Shown here piece by piece: positions 34,682 to 42,518 of a DNA stretch of 64,000 nucleotides (its first letter is position 1; every line of letters starts with the position of its first letter). A program made the translations under genes and the position numbers. A model generated the notes under the pieces. It was not told where the DNA came from. It saw only the letters and a program-made list of their open reading frames with translations, and did not search any database. The stretch comes from Bog-473 sp963736525 (GTDB lineage: Bacteria > Actinomycetota > Acidimicrobiia > Acidimicrobiales > RAAP-2), in the NCBI GenBank assembly GCA_963736525.1, contig CAVTPF010000014.1:124001-188000 (forward strand), in the 5' to 3' direction.

Positions 34682-35797
34682 ATGAATTTCGCTTTCAGTG
34701 ACGAGCAGGAGGAGCTGCGGGCGTCGGTGCGCCGCTTCCTGGCCGAAAAGTCGCCGGAGACCGAGGTGCGGCGCCTCATGGACACGACCGAGGGCTACGA
34801 CCCGGCGGTGTGGAGCCAGATGGCCGACCAGCTCGGCCTGCAGTCGCTCACCATCCCCGAGGAATTCGGGGGTTCGGGCTTCACCTACGTGGAGCTGCTC
34901 GTCGTGCTGGAGGAGATGGGCGCCGCCCTCCTGTGCGCGCCGTTCTTCTCCTCGGTGGCACTGGCTGCCAACGCGTTGCTCACCTCCGGGGACGACGAGG
35001 CCAAGAAGAGTTACCTGCCGGGCATCGCCTCGGGTGAGACCATCGCCACCTTGGCCATCACCGAGGACAACGGGAAGTGGGACTTTTCGGGCATCGAGTG
35101 CGCGGCTTCCCGGCAGGGCGACGGATGGGTGCTCGACGGCCACAAGATGTTCGTGATCGACGGGCACGTCGCCAACCTCCTCATCGTGGCCGCCCGCACG
35201 GCGGCGGGCGTCTCGCTCTTCGCGGTGCAGGCCGACGCGCCGGGGCTCACCCGCACCCCGCTGCCGACGATGGACCAGACGCGCAAGCAGGCCCGCCTGG
35301 AGTTCTCGTCGACGCCGGCGACGCTGATCGGTACCGACGGGGGCGCCGAGCCCGGCCTGTCCAAGACGCTCGACCTGGCTGCCGTGGCGCTGGCCGCCGA
35401 GCAGGTCGGCGGCGCGCAGCACGTGCTCGACGCGTCAGTGGACTACGCCAAGACCCGCATCCAGTTCGGCCGGCCCATCGGGAGCTTCCAGGCGATAAAG
35501 CACAAGTGCGCCGACATGCTGCTGGAGGTGGAGTCGGCCAAGTCGGCCGCCTACTACGCCGCGTGGGCCGCTGCCGAGGACTCCGAGGAGCTCCCCGTCG
35601 TGGCCAGCCTGGCCAAGTCGTACTGCTCGGAGGCGTACTTCCACGCCGCCGCGGAGAACATCCAGATCCACGGCGGCATCGGCTTCACCTGGGAGCACCC
35701 GGCGCACCTGTACTTCAAGCGGGCCAAGTCGTCGGAGTTGCTGCTGGGCGATCCCTCGTACCACCGCGAGCTGCTGGCACAGCGCATCGGGATCTGA
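34682..35797 (+). CDS. Acyl-CoA dehydrogenase, possible non-catalytic partner subunit type
   Basis: 371 residues with the usual N-terminal helical, middle beta and C-terminal helical domains (IPEEFGGSGFT, ITEDNGKWDF, QFGRPIGSFQAIKHK). The C-terminus reads QIHGGIGFTWEHPAHLYFKRA, as in actinobacterial steroid-type FadE subunits. I do not see the usual catalytic Glu in the FEGxxE position near the end. Such subunits work in heterotetramers where the partner supplies the base. Start ATG after GAGG. The hydrolase gene follows after 1 bp. Confidence 0.82.
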   Translation: MNFAFSDEQEELRASVRRFLAEKSPETEVRRLMDTTEGYDPAVWSQMADQLGLQSLTIPEEFGGSGFTYVELLVVLEEMGAALLCAPFFSSVALAANALLTSGDDEAKKSYLPGIASGETIATLAITEDNGKWDFSGIECAASRQGDGWVLDGHKMFVIDGHVANLLIVAARTAAGVSLFAVQADAPGLTRTPLPTMDQTRKQARLEFSSTPATLIGTDGGAEPGLSKTLDLAAVALAAEQVGGAQHVLDASVDYAKTRIQFGRPIGSFQAIKHKCADMLLEVESAKSAAYYAAWAAAEDSEELPVVASLAKSYCSEAYFHAAAENIQIHGGIGFTWEHPAHLYFKRAKSSELLLGDPSYHRELLAQRIGI

Positions 35798-35798
35798 C

Positions 35799-36548
35799 AT
35801 GGCGGGGCCATTCAGGCTCCGGCCCGGACCGGCGGGCGACCTGTCGTGGTATGCCAGCTCCACCGGCCCCGGCGCTCCCGTCCGCGGCCATGTCCTGCTG
35901 TGCCACGACTTGCCGCGGCCCAAGGGGGCGGCCGCCGACGTGGCGCTCACCTACCCCGCGCTGGCCGACCGGCTCACACGTGAGTCGGGCTGGCGCGTCG
36001 TCACCGGCGCGCTGCGCGGCGCCGGTGAGTCGTCCGGCGACTTCTCCGCGTTGGGTTGGCTCGAGGACCTGGCCTCCCTGGCCGAGGGCGAGATCCCCGA
36101 GGAGTCGTCCCGCCTCGTCGTGGGATTCGGCTTCGGTGGGGTGCTGGCGCTCCACTTGGCCGCCCGGGACGACCGCGTGGCGGGAGTGGCCTGCCTCGGC
36201 ACGCCGGCCGACCTCGGCGCCCTGGCCCGTGATCCCGGGGACTTCCTGGCCCGCTGCCGGCGCACCGGTGTCATCACGACGCCCGGTTTTCCGGCCTCCA
36301 CCGACGCCTGGGCCAAGGAGTTCTCCGTGCTGCACCCGCCCGAGGACGCCGCGCTCTTGAAGGGCAGGCCCCTCCTCATGGTGCACGGGATCGACGACCC
36401 TGACGTCTCGGTGGCCGACGCGCGGGCCCTGGCCGACGCGGCCACCGGTCCGTCCGAGCTCCACCTGGTGCTCGGGGCGGGCCACTGGCTGCGGGCCGAC
36501 CCCCGGGTGATCGCCATCCTGGTCGGGTGGCTGGAGCGGCGCCACTAG
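35799..36548 (+). CDS. Alpha/beta hydrolase-like protein with Gly at the nucleophile position
   Basis: 249 residues. Strand-loop pattern (HVLLCHDL, TGALRGAGES, RLVVGFGFGGVLALHL, LLMVHGIDDPDV, LGAGHWLR) is that of CocE/dienelactone-type hydrolases. The nucleophile elbow GxSxG reads G109-F-G111-F-G113, so the Ser is replaced by Gly. Asp and His positions appear intact. It may be a catalytically inactive binding protein or have an altered mechanism. Starts 1 bp after the acyl-CoA dehydrogenase stop, so it is probably coexpressed. Confidence 0.7.
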   Translation: MAGPFRLRPGPAGDLSWYASSTGPGAPVRGHVLLCHDLPRPKGAAADVALTYPALADRLTRESGWRVVTGALRGAGESSGDFSALGWLEDLASLAEGEIPEESSRLVVGFGFGGVLALHLAARDDRVAGVACLGTPADLGALARDPGDFLARCRRTGVITTPGFPASTDAWAKEFSVLHPPEDAALLKGRPLLMVHGIDDPDVSVADARALADAATGPSELHLVLGAGHWLRADPRVIAILVGWLERRH

Positions 36549-36737
36549 CGCAGGGAGAACGTTCCGCGAGGAGCACGCGCTCAACCCGTCGGCCCTACCT
36601 TCCGAGAAAGATCTCATGACGGACGGGGGCGCCACTCCCTTTACCGTGGTGGTCGAGACGTGGGGCGGGGCCACCACCCTTGGCGAGGAGTCGGCGCCCT
36701 GTCCGGAACCGTTGGTCACCCGTCCCGGCTTGGGCTT

Positions 36738-36791
36738 GGCGACGGACGGGCCCGAGCGGGCGGTGGCGACGGAGGGGCCCGAGCAGGCCGT
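36738..36791. repeat. Two 27-nt imperfect tandem repeats next to thiE stop
   Basis: Copies 36738-36764 and 36765-36791 are identical at 24 of 27 positions (both contain GGGCCCGAGC). They occupy the end of the 242-bp gap between the hydrolase and thiE, and the second copy reaches the thiE stop codon. The rest of the gap shows only a short ATG frame (36616) without support. Confidence 0.75.
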
Positions 36792-37441
36792 CAGGCCGCC
36801 GGTGGCGCGCTACTCAACGCTCGATCGATCGCATCGCGCAGCTCCCGAGCCGCGCGCCTCGCGTCGGGTGCCTGAGTCAGGTAGCGCACCACGACGAAAT
36901 GGCGGGCACCGGCGTGGGCGAGCGGAGGGATCCGCCGAGGCGTCACGCCGCCGGTCACGAACACGGGAACAGTGGAGCGTGCACTGGCCTGAGTGACGTA
37001 GTCGACGCCCGTCCCCGGGCGCCCCGGCTTGGTCGGCGTGGCCTCCACCGGGCCGGCCGAGATGTAGCTCACGTCCTCGCCGGCCGCCGCTGCCAGGTCG
37101 TCCGGCCCGTGGGTCGAGAGCCCGACGATCGCCGCGGGGCCGAGGATGCGCCGGACCAGCGACACCGGCGCATCGTCCTGGCCCACGTGGACCCCGTCGG
37201 CGCCCGCCTCGAGCGCGAGGTCCGGCCGGTCGTTGAGCACGAAGGGCACGCCGTGGGCCCGGCACACCTCGGACACCACGCGGGCCCGGGCCAGCAGCGG
37301 TCGTGCCTCCAGTGTCTTGTCGCGTAACTGAACGACGTCGACGCCTCCCGCGATGCAGGCGTCGACGAACGCAGCCAGATCGGGCCGGTCCGGCGTGCAG
37401 AGGTAGAGGCGGCGTCCCTCGAGGCCGGGGCCGGCGGTCAC
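36791..37441 (-). CDS. thiE: Thiamine-phosphate synthase ThiE
   Basis: 216 residues, TIM-barrel. Motifs DVVQLRDK, FVLNDRPDLALEAGADGVHVGQDD and ISAGPVEATPTKPG (diphosphate-binding) are canonical. It joins HMP-pyrophosphate and thiazole phosphate to thiamine phosphate, the precursor of ThDP used by AceE in this window. GTG 37441 overlaps the TGA of the HhH-GPD gene (GTGA). Other thi genes are not adjacent. The conserved Arg and Lys phosphate ligands are present. Confidence 0.92.
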   Translation of the reverse strand: MTAGPGLEGRRLYLCTPDRPDLAAFVDACIAGGVDVVQLRDKTLEARPLLARARVVSEVCRAHGVPFVLNDRPDLALEAGADGVHVGQDDAPVSLVRRILGPAAIVGLSTHGPDDLAAAAGEDVSYISAGPVEATPTKPGRPGTGVDYVTQASARSTVPVFVTGGVTPRRIPPLAHAGARHFVVVRYLTQAPDARRAARELRDAIDRALSSAPPAA

Positions 37442-38019
37442 GCCCCGGCGCGCGCGGCGGCCTTCATGGCCTTCTTGGTGGTCCTGACCTTCTCCAAGCT
37501 CTTGCGGTCGCGGATGTCGGCCACCGACAAGAAGGTCCCGGCGTCGCCGTAGGGGATGGTGGCGGCGCGCCACCCGTCGGGGCGGACCCCGAGCTGCTTG
37601 CCCAGCAGCGCGGCGAAGATCTTGGCCTTTCGCTCGCCGAACCCGGGCAACGCCTTGAGCCGTGCCACGAGCTCCGCACCGGTGGGGGTGGCCTCCCAAA
37701 TGGCCTCGGCCCTCCCGCCGTAGTCCTCCGCCACGACCCGGCAGAGGTCCTGCACGCGCCGCGCCATCGACTCCGGGAAGCGGTGCAGCGCGGGCCGTTC
37801 CTTGAAGGCGTCGGCCAGCGCATCGGGGTCCATCGCCGCGATGGTCGCCGCGTGCAAGGACCCGCCCAGCCGCCGCGCCAGCTCGGCCGGCGACGAGAAG
37901 GCCTTCTCGATGGTCACCTGCTGGTCGAGCAACATCCCGATCAGCAGGGCCAGCGGATCGCGGCTCAGGACGGCATCGGCTTCGGGATCGCCGGAGAGGT
38001 GCAGTGCAGTCGCTGCCAT
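37438..38019 (-). CDS. HhH-GPD-type base-excision repair protein (HhH-only)
   Basis: 193 residues, resembling actinobacterial HhH-GPD proteins of the small type. Helix N-terminal segment LLDQQVTIEKAF and helix-hairpin-helix LPGFGERKAKIFAALL are clear, followed by a basic tail (RTTKKAMKAAARAGA). The usual catalytic Asp and Fe-S Cys of EndoIII/MutY are not visible, so glycosylase activity is uncertain. ATG 38019. Overlaps thiE by 4 nt and is divergent from an Rrf2 gene. Confidence 0.75.
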   Translation of the reverse strand: MAATALHLSGDPEADAVLSRDPLALLIGMLLDQQVTIEKAFSSPAELARRLGGSLHAATIAAMDPDALADAFKERPALHRFPESMARRVQDLCRVVAEDYGGRAEAIWEATPTGAELVARLKALPGFGERKAKIFAALLGKQLGVRPDGWRAATIPYGDAGTFLSVADIRDRKSLEKVRTTKKAMKAAARAGA

Positions 38020-38088
38020 GTGCAGATCTTGTCACGGCGCCCGCCGGCCGGACGTGCCCCGGGCCCGCGGCGCGGGCAGACTCTCGCC

Positions 38089-38541
38089 ATGCACATCCCC
38101 GCCAAGGTCGACTACGGCATCCGTGCCCTGCTGGCCCTGGCGGCGGCGGGGACGCCCCAGACCGCCGAAAGCCTGGCGGGCCAGCAGGGCTTGCCACCTC
38201 GCTTCCTCGGCGCCATCCTCGCCGACCTCCGCCGTGCCGGCGTCGTCGCCAGCCAACGGGGCGCGGAGGGTGGCTACCGCCTCGCCCGCGATCCCGGTGC
38301 GATCACCATCGCCGACGTCATCCGGGCCCTCGACGGGCCGCTCGCCGAGGTGCGGGGTTTCCGGCCCGAGGCGACCTCCTATGACGGTGCGGCCGAGCAC
38401 CTCCAGCAGGTCTGGGTCGCCGTGCGCGCCAGCCTCCGCTCGGTCCTCGAGAAAGTGACGCTGACCGACGTCATCTCCGGCCATCTCCCCGCCCACGTGC
38501 AGAAGATGGTGACCGACCCCGATGCCTGGGTCGCTCACTGA
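38089..38541 (+). CDS. Rrf2-family transcriptional regulator without Fe-S cysteines
   Basis: 150 residues. N-terminal winged helix: KVDYGIRALLALA, then QQGLPPRFLGAIL as recognition helix and GGYRLARDPGAIT wing. There is not one Cys in the protein, so unlike IscR, NsrR or RsrR it cannot bind an Fe-S cluster through the usual three Cys. It lies 69 bp from the HhH-GPD gene and overlaps the next gene by 20 nt. Its target is unknown; the suf blocks are a possible but unsupported target. Confidence 0.85.
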   Translation: MHIPAKVDYGIRALLALAAAGTPQTAESLAGQQGLPPRFLGAILADLRRAGVVASQRGAEGGYRLARDPGAITIADVIRALDGPLAEVRGFRPEATSYDGAAEHLQQVWVAVRASLRSVLEKVTLTDVISGHLPAHVQKMVTDPDAWVAH

Positions 38542-39031
38542 GGGCGCGGGCGACGGGTCCGTGGCCGTCTCGGCGACGGACTACTTGTGGTTCGTCGACC
38601 TCGCCCTCGGGGGGATGGCGAGCATCGTCGAGCAGCTCGGGGACGACCTGGCCAACCGGCGACCCCCGTTCCGCGGCGCCAACTCGCCCTACGTGATCCT
38701 CACGCACTGCATCGGCGTCATGGAGTTCTGGGGCGGCGCCACCGTCGCCGAGCGCCCGGTGGAACGCAACCGCTCCGCCGAGTTCGAGGCCAGGGGCGAG
38801 GTGGCCGGGCTGCTCCGGCGCACCGAGCATGCCCGCCGCCGGTTACGCGAGGACATCGTCGGGCTCGACTCGGCGGCGACCCCGGCGAGCGTCCGGCGCG
38901 ACCCCGACGATCCCACGCCCTACGCCGGGGCCAAGGGTGCCGTGCTGCTCCACATTCTGGAGGAGCTGTTCCAGCACCTGGGCCAGATGGAGATCACCCG
39001 CGACGCGCTGGTGGCCGGGCACCGGCGATGA
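38522..39031 (+). CDS. DinB / DUF664-type protein
   Basis: 169 residues, four-helix bundle of the DinB superfamily. ATDYLWFVDLAL opens the bundle, His occurs in ILTHCIGVMEFW and the closing HILEELFQHLGQMEITRDAL carries the other metal-ligand His residues. Members can be mycothiol- or bacillithiol-dependent transferases or hydrolases; this one has no assigned substrate. ATG 38522 overlaps the Rrf2 gene by 20 nt; GTG 38561 would give the more typical N-terminus. The 104-bp gap to aceE shows nothing. Confidence 0.7.
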   Translation: MPGSLTEGAGDGSVAVSATDYLWFVDLALGGMASIVEQLGDDLANRRPPFRGANSPYVILTHCIGVMEFWGGATVAERPVERNRSAEFEARGEVAGLLRRTEHARRRLREDIVGLDSAATPASVRRDPDDPTPYAGAKGAVLLHILEELFQHLGQMEITRDALVAGHRR

Positions 39032-39135
39032 GTGCCCAGGGCGATTGGCCCGACACCGCATCAGCCGTCGCCTGCGCGCTCGACGCCGGGTCGTTGGCGG
39101 AACGGAGAAGGAGTGGCGCGCCTTGGTCGCCATGC

Positions 39136-41841
39136 TCACATCGTGAACGGCGCGACGCGCGCCGGATCGATGTCGAAGTCGGCGATCGCGGCCGCCACCG
39201 TCGCGGGGGCGACACGTCCGCCCAGGGCCAGTTGCTGCAGCACGGCCACGACGAGGTGGGCGGCGTCGACCTCGAAGTACGAACGCAGGGTGGCCCGGGC
39301 GTCCGAACGGCCGAAGCCGTCGGTGCCGAGCGACGTGTAGGGGCGGTCCACGAAACGCGCCACCTGGTCCGGCACGCCGCGCATGTAGTCGGTGATGGCC
39401 ACCACGGGGTCGGGCCCCGAGCCGAGCGCCGACGTGACGAACGGGGTGCGGGGCGCGGCCTCGGGGTGCAGCCGGTTCCACCGCTCCGCTTCGAGTGCGT
39501 CGGCGCGCAGGCGGGACCACGAGGTGACGGCCCAGGCGTCGGCGCCTACGCCGTAGCGCTCGGCCAGCAGGCGCTGCGCCTCGAGGGCCACGCTCCACAT
39601 GGGGCCGGAGAAGCACAGCGAGGCCCTGAGGTCGCCCGGGGGCTCCGGCGCCGGCGCGTAGCGATAGGCGCCGGCGATGACGCCCCGCCGGATGGCCGCC
39701 CCCTCGTCGCCCTCGGGCAGCGCCGGCATCGGGTAGGTCTCGTTGTAGAGCGTGAGGTACCAGAAGCGGTCCTTGGGGTCGGGCCCAAGCATCTCGGCGA
39801 CCGCGGCCTCAATGATGATGGCCACCTCGTAGGCGAACGAGGCGTCGTAGACCACGGCGGCGGGGTTGGCGGACGCGAGCAACGGCGACTGGCCGTCGTC
39901 GTGCTGGAGGCCCTCGCCCATGAGCGTGGTGCGACCGGCGGTGCAGCCGGCCAGGATGCCGCGACCCCGCATGTCGCCGAGTGACCAGGCCAGGTCGCCG
40001 ACACGCTGGAACCCGAACATGGAGTAGAAGAGGTAGACGGGCAGCATCGGCTGCCCCCAGGTCGCGTACGCCGTTGCCAGCGCGATGAAGGTGGCCAGCG
40101 CGCCTGCTTCGGTGATCCCCTCCTGGAGCACCTGCCCCGAGGAGCTCTCCGCGTAGTTGAGCGGCAGGTCCGCGTCGACCGGGATGTAGTGCTGGCCGTC
40201 GGGCGCGTAGATCTTCGCCTCTGCGATGAGCGCCTCCAGCCCGAAGGTCCTGGCCTCGTCGGAGACGATGGGGGCGACGAGGGACCCCATCGTCGGGTCG
40301 CGCACCAGGTTCCGCAGCAGCCGGGTGAAGACCATGGTGGTGGACACCGACTGCGTCCCCGAGCCGGCCGCGAACTCCTCGAAGACCTTGGCGTCGGGCC
40401 GCTGGGGCGGGGAGGGGCGTACGACGCGCACCGGGACCGGACCGTCGAGCACGCGGCCGCGCGCTCGCAGGTACTCCATGGCGTCGGAGCCCGTGGCCGG
40501 GCGGATGTAGGGCGGGCCGCCTTCCAGCGCCGAGTCGGGGATGTCCTCGGTGAGGTACAGGCGGTCCCGCAGCGCGCGGAGCTGTGCCTTGGACATCTTC
40601 TTGATCTGATGGGTGGCGTTGCGCGCCTCGATCTCGGGGCCGAGCGTCCATCCCTTTATCGTCTTGGCCAAAATGGCGGTCGGCGCGCCGCGCTGCTCGG
40701 TGGCGAGCTTGTAGGCGGCGTAGAGCTTGCGGTAGTCGTGGCCGCCGCGGGGGAGTGAGACGAGGTCGTCGTCGCTCAGGTCCTCGACCATTTTGCGCAG
40801 GCGTGGATCCGGGCCGAAGAAGTGTTCTCGGATGTACGCGCCAGACTCGGTGGCCAGCTTCTGGTACTCGCCGTCGACGGTCGTGTTCATGCGGTCGAGC
40901 AGCACACCGTCCACGTCTTTGGCCAGCAACGCGTCCCAGCGCGATCCCCAAATCACCTTGATGACGTTCCATCCGGCGCCGCGGAACACCGCCTCGAGCT
41001 CCTGGATGATCTTTCCGTTGCCCCGGACCGGGCCGTCGAGGCGCTGCAGATTGCAGTTGACGACGAAGATCAGATTGTCGAGGTGCTCGCGGCCGGCGAC
41101 ACCGAGCGCGCCGATGGACTCGGGTTCGTCCATCTCCCCGTCGCCCACGAAGCACCAGACCCGGCTGCCGCTCGTGTCGACGAGGTGGCGCAGGTTCAGG
41201 TACCGGTTCACGTGGGCCTGGTAGATGGCCGACATCGGCCCCAAGCCCATCGACACGGTGGGGAACTCCCAGAAGTCGGGCAGTGAGCGGGGGTGCGGGT
41301 AGCTGGGCAGGCCGTCCCCGCCCACCTCGTGGCGGTAGTTGTCGAGCTCTGCCTCGCTCAAGCGGCCTTCGACGTAAGCCCGGGCGTAGATCCCCGGCGC
41401 GGCGTGCCCCTGGAAGAAGATCTGGTCGCCGAAGCCCCCGTCCGCCTTGCCGCGGAAGAAGTGGTTGAAGCCCACCTCGTAGAGCGCTGCCGAGCTGGCG
41501 TAGGTGGAGAGGTGCCCTCCGATGCCTTCGGTGCGCGCGTTGGCGCGCGTCACCATGGCGGCGGCGTTCCACCTGATGTAGGCGCGGATACGGCGCTCCT
41601 GGTATTCGTCCCCGGGGAACCAGGGCTCGGCGTCGGCCGGGATCGTGTTGACGTACGGGGTCGAGACCGTGGCCGGAAAGTCGACCTGCTTGGTGCGGGC
41701 CCGCTCCAGCAGCTTCATCAACAGGTAGCGAGCCCGGGCCCGTCCCCGCGCGTCGACGATCGCGTCGAAGGAGTCGAGCCACTCCTCCGTCTCACCCGGA
41801 TCCGTGTCGGGAACCTGGTGGCTGATCCCGTCGAACAGCAT
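39136..41841 (-). CDS. aceE: Pyruvate dehydrogenase E1 component, homodimeric type
   Basis: 901 residues, full length for the alpha2-type AceE. ThDP motif GDGEMDEPES with the downstream NCNLQRLDGPV, the NTTVDGEYQ segment and RTTLMGEGLQHDDG are typical. It decarboxylates pyruvate and acetylates the lipoyl group of E2. ATG 41841 gives the family N-terminus. It is divergent from rnhA and lies just across from lpd, the E2 gene and lipBA, so the complex is encoded here in two opposed parts. Confidence 0.97.
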   Translation of the reverse strand: MLFDGISHQVPDTDPGETEEWLDSFDAIVDARGRARARYLLMKLLERARTKQVDFPATVSTPYVNTIPADAEPWFPGDEYQERRIRAYIRWNAAAMVTRANARTEGIGGHLSTYASSAALYEVGFNHFFRGKADGGFGDQIFFQGHAAPGIYARAYVEGRLSEAELDNYRHEVGGDGLPSYPHPRSLPDFWEFPTVSMGLGPMSAIYQAHVNRYLNLRHLVDTSGSRVWCFVGDGEMDEPESIGALGVAGREHLDNLIFVVNCNLQRLDGPVRGNGKIIQELEAVFRGAGWNVIKVIWGSRWDALLAKDVDGVLLDRMNTTVDGEYQKLATESGAYIREHFFGPDPRLRKMVEDLSDDDLVSLPRGGHDYRKLYAAYKLATEQRGAPTAILAKTIKGWTLGPEIEARNATHQIKKMSKAQLRALRDRLYLTEDIPDSALEGGPPYIRPATGSDAMEYLRARGRVLDGPVPVRVVRPSPPQRPDAKVFEEFAAGSGTQSVSTTMVFTRLLRNLVRDPTMGSLVAPIVSDEARTFGLEALIAEAKIYAPDGQHYIPVDADLPLNYAESSSGQVLQEGITEAGALATFIALATAYATWGQPMLPVYLFYSMFGFQRVGDLAWSLGDMRGRGILAGCTAGRTTLMGEGLQHDDGQSPLLASANPAAVVYDASFAYEVAIIIEAAVAEMLGPDPKDRFWYLTLYNETYPMPALPEGDEGAAIRRGVIAGAYRYAPAPEPPGDLRASLCFSGPMWSVALEAQRLLAERYGVGADAWAVTSWSRLRADALEAERWNRLHPEAAPRTPFVTSALGSGPDPVVAITDYMRGVPDQVARFVDRPYTSLGTDGFGRSDARATLRSYFEVDAAHLVVAVLQQLALGGRVAPATVAAAIADFDIDPARVAPFTM

Positions 41842-41906
41842 CGTCCCACGGTACCGGCAGCGGGGAGAGCCTCGTGACCACCGTCGCCGGGTGTTACACA
41901 TTTGTC

Positions 41907-42371
41907 ATGCCCGCCCACGCCGCCCCGGTCGTCGTCTACACCGATGGCGCCTGCCGGGGGAACCCCGGACCGGGCGGGTGGGCCTGGGCGGTGCCCGGCG
42001 GCCGCTACGCCAGCGGCGCGGAGGCCCATACGACCAACCAGCGGATGGAGATCACCGCGGCCCTCGAGGCGCTGCGGGCGCTGACGCCCGACGCGCCGGC
42101 CGGGATAGACGTGGTGAGCGACTCGACCTATGTCGTCAAGTGCTTCACCGACGGCTGGTGGCGCGGCTGGCAGCGCCGCAACTGGAAGAACGCCCAGAAC
42201 AAGCCCGTGGCCAACCGCGACCTGTGGGAGCCACTCATCGCGCTCGCCACCTCGGGCGAGGTGGACGTCACGTTCCGCTGGGTGAAGGGGCACTCGGGGG
42301 ACCGCTGGAACGACATGGTCGACGAGCTCGCCACCCGGGCGGCCGATTCGGGTTGCGGTGCGAGCGGGTAG
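41907..42371 (+). CDS. rnhA: Ribonuclease HI
   Basis: 154 residues. The DEDD active site is complete: D13 in YTDGACRGNPGPGGW, E48 in RMEITAALEAL, D72 in SDSTYVVK and D139 in NDMVDELA. The basic GWWRGWQRRNWKNA handle is present. It degrades RNA in RNA-DNA hybrids. ATG 41907 is used; GTG 41874 would add 11 residues. It sits between aceE and lpd without a functional link. Confidence 0.93.
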   Translation: MPAHAAPVVVYTDGACRGNPGPGGWAWAVPGGRYASGAEAHTTNQRMEITAALEALRALTPDAPAGIDVVSDSTYVVKCFTDGWWRGWQRRNWKNAQNKPVANRDLWEPLIALATSGEVDVTFRWVKGHSGDRWNDMVDELATRAADSGCGASG

Positions 42372-42462
42372 CGGGCCGGCGTCGCCGATCAGAGCGCCGC
42401 GGTGCGAACGGTAGGCTGCGAAGAGTAGGCGCGGACGGGCTCTCGCCCGGTGCGGTCGGAAG

Positions 42463-42476
42463 GTTCGGGGCCGAAC
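42463..42476. promoter_or_regulatory. Inverted repeat upstream of lpd
   Basis: GTTCGG-GG-CCGAAC is a perfect 6-bp inverted repeat about 43 bp before the lpd ATG, in the 147-bp gap after rnhA. Possible operator or leader hairpin; unsupported otherwise. Confidence 0.3.
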
Positions 42477-42518
42477 GGGCCGGACGAACCTCGTGACGAC
42501 ACAAGAAGAGGACGGGCG

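Noticed and set aside
36549..36790. Plus-strand ATG frame in the gap before thiE
   Set aside because: It runs through the 27-nt repeats into the antisense of thiE and lacks any conserved motif.
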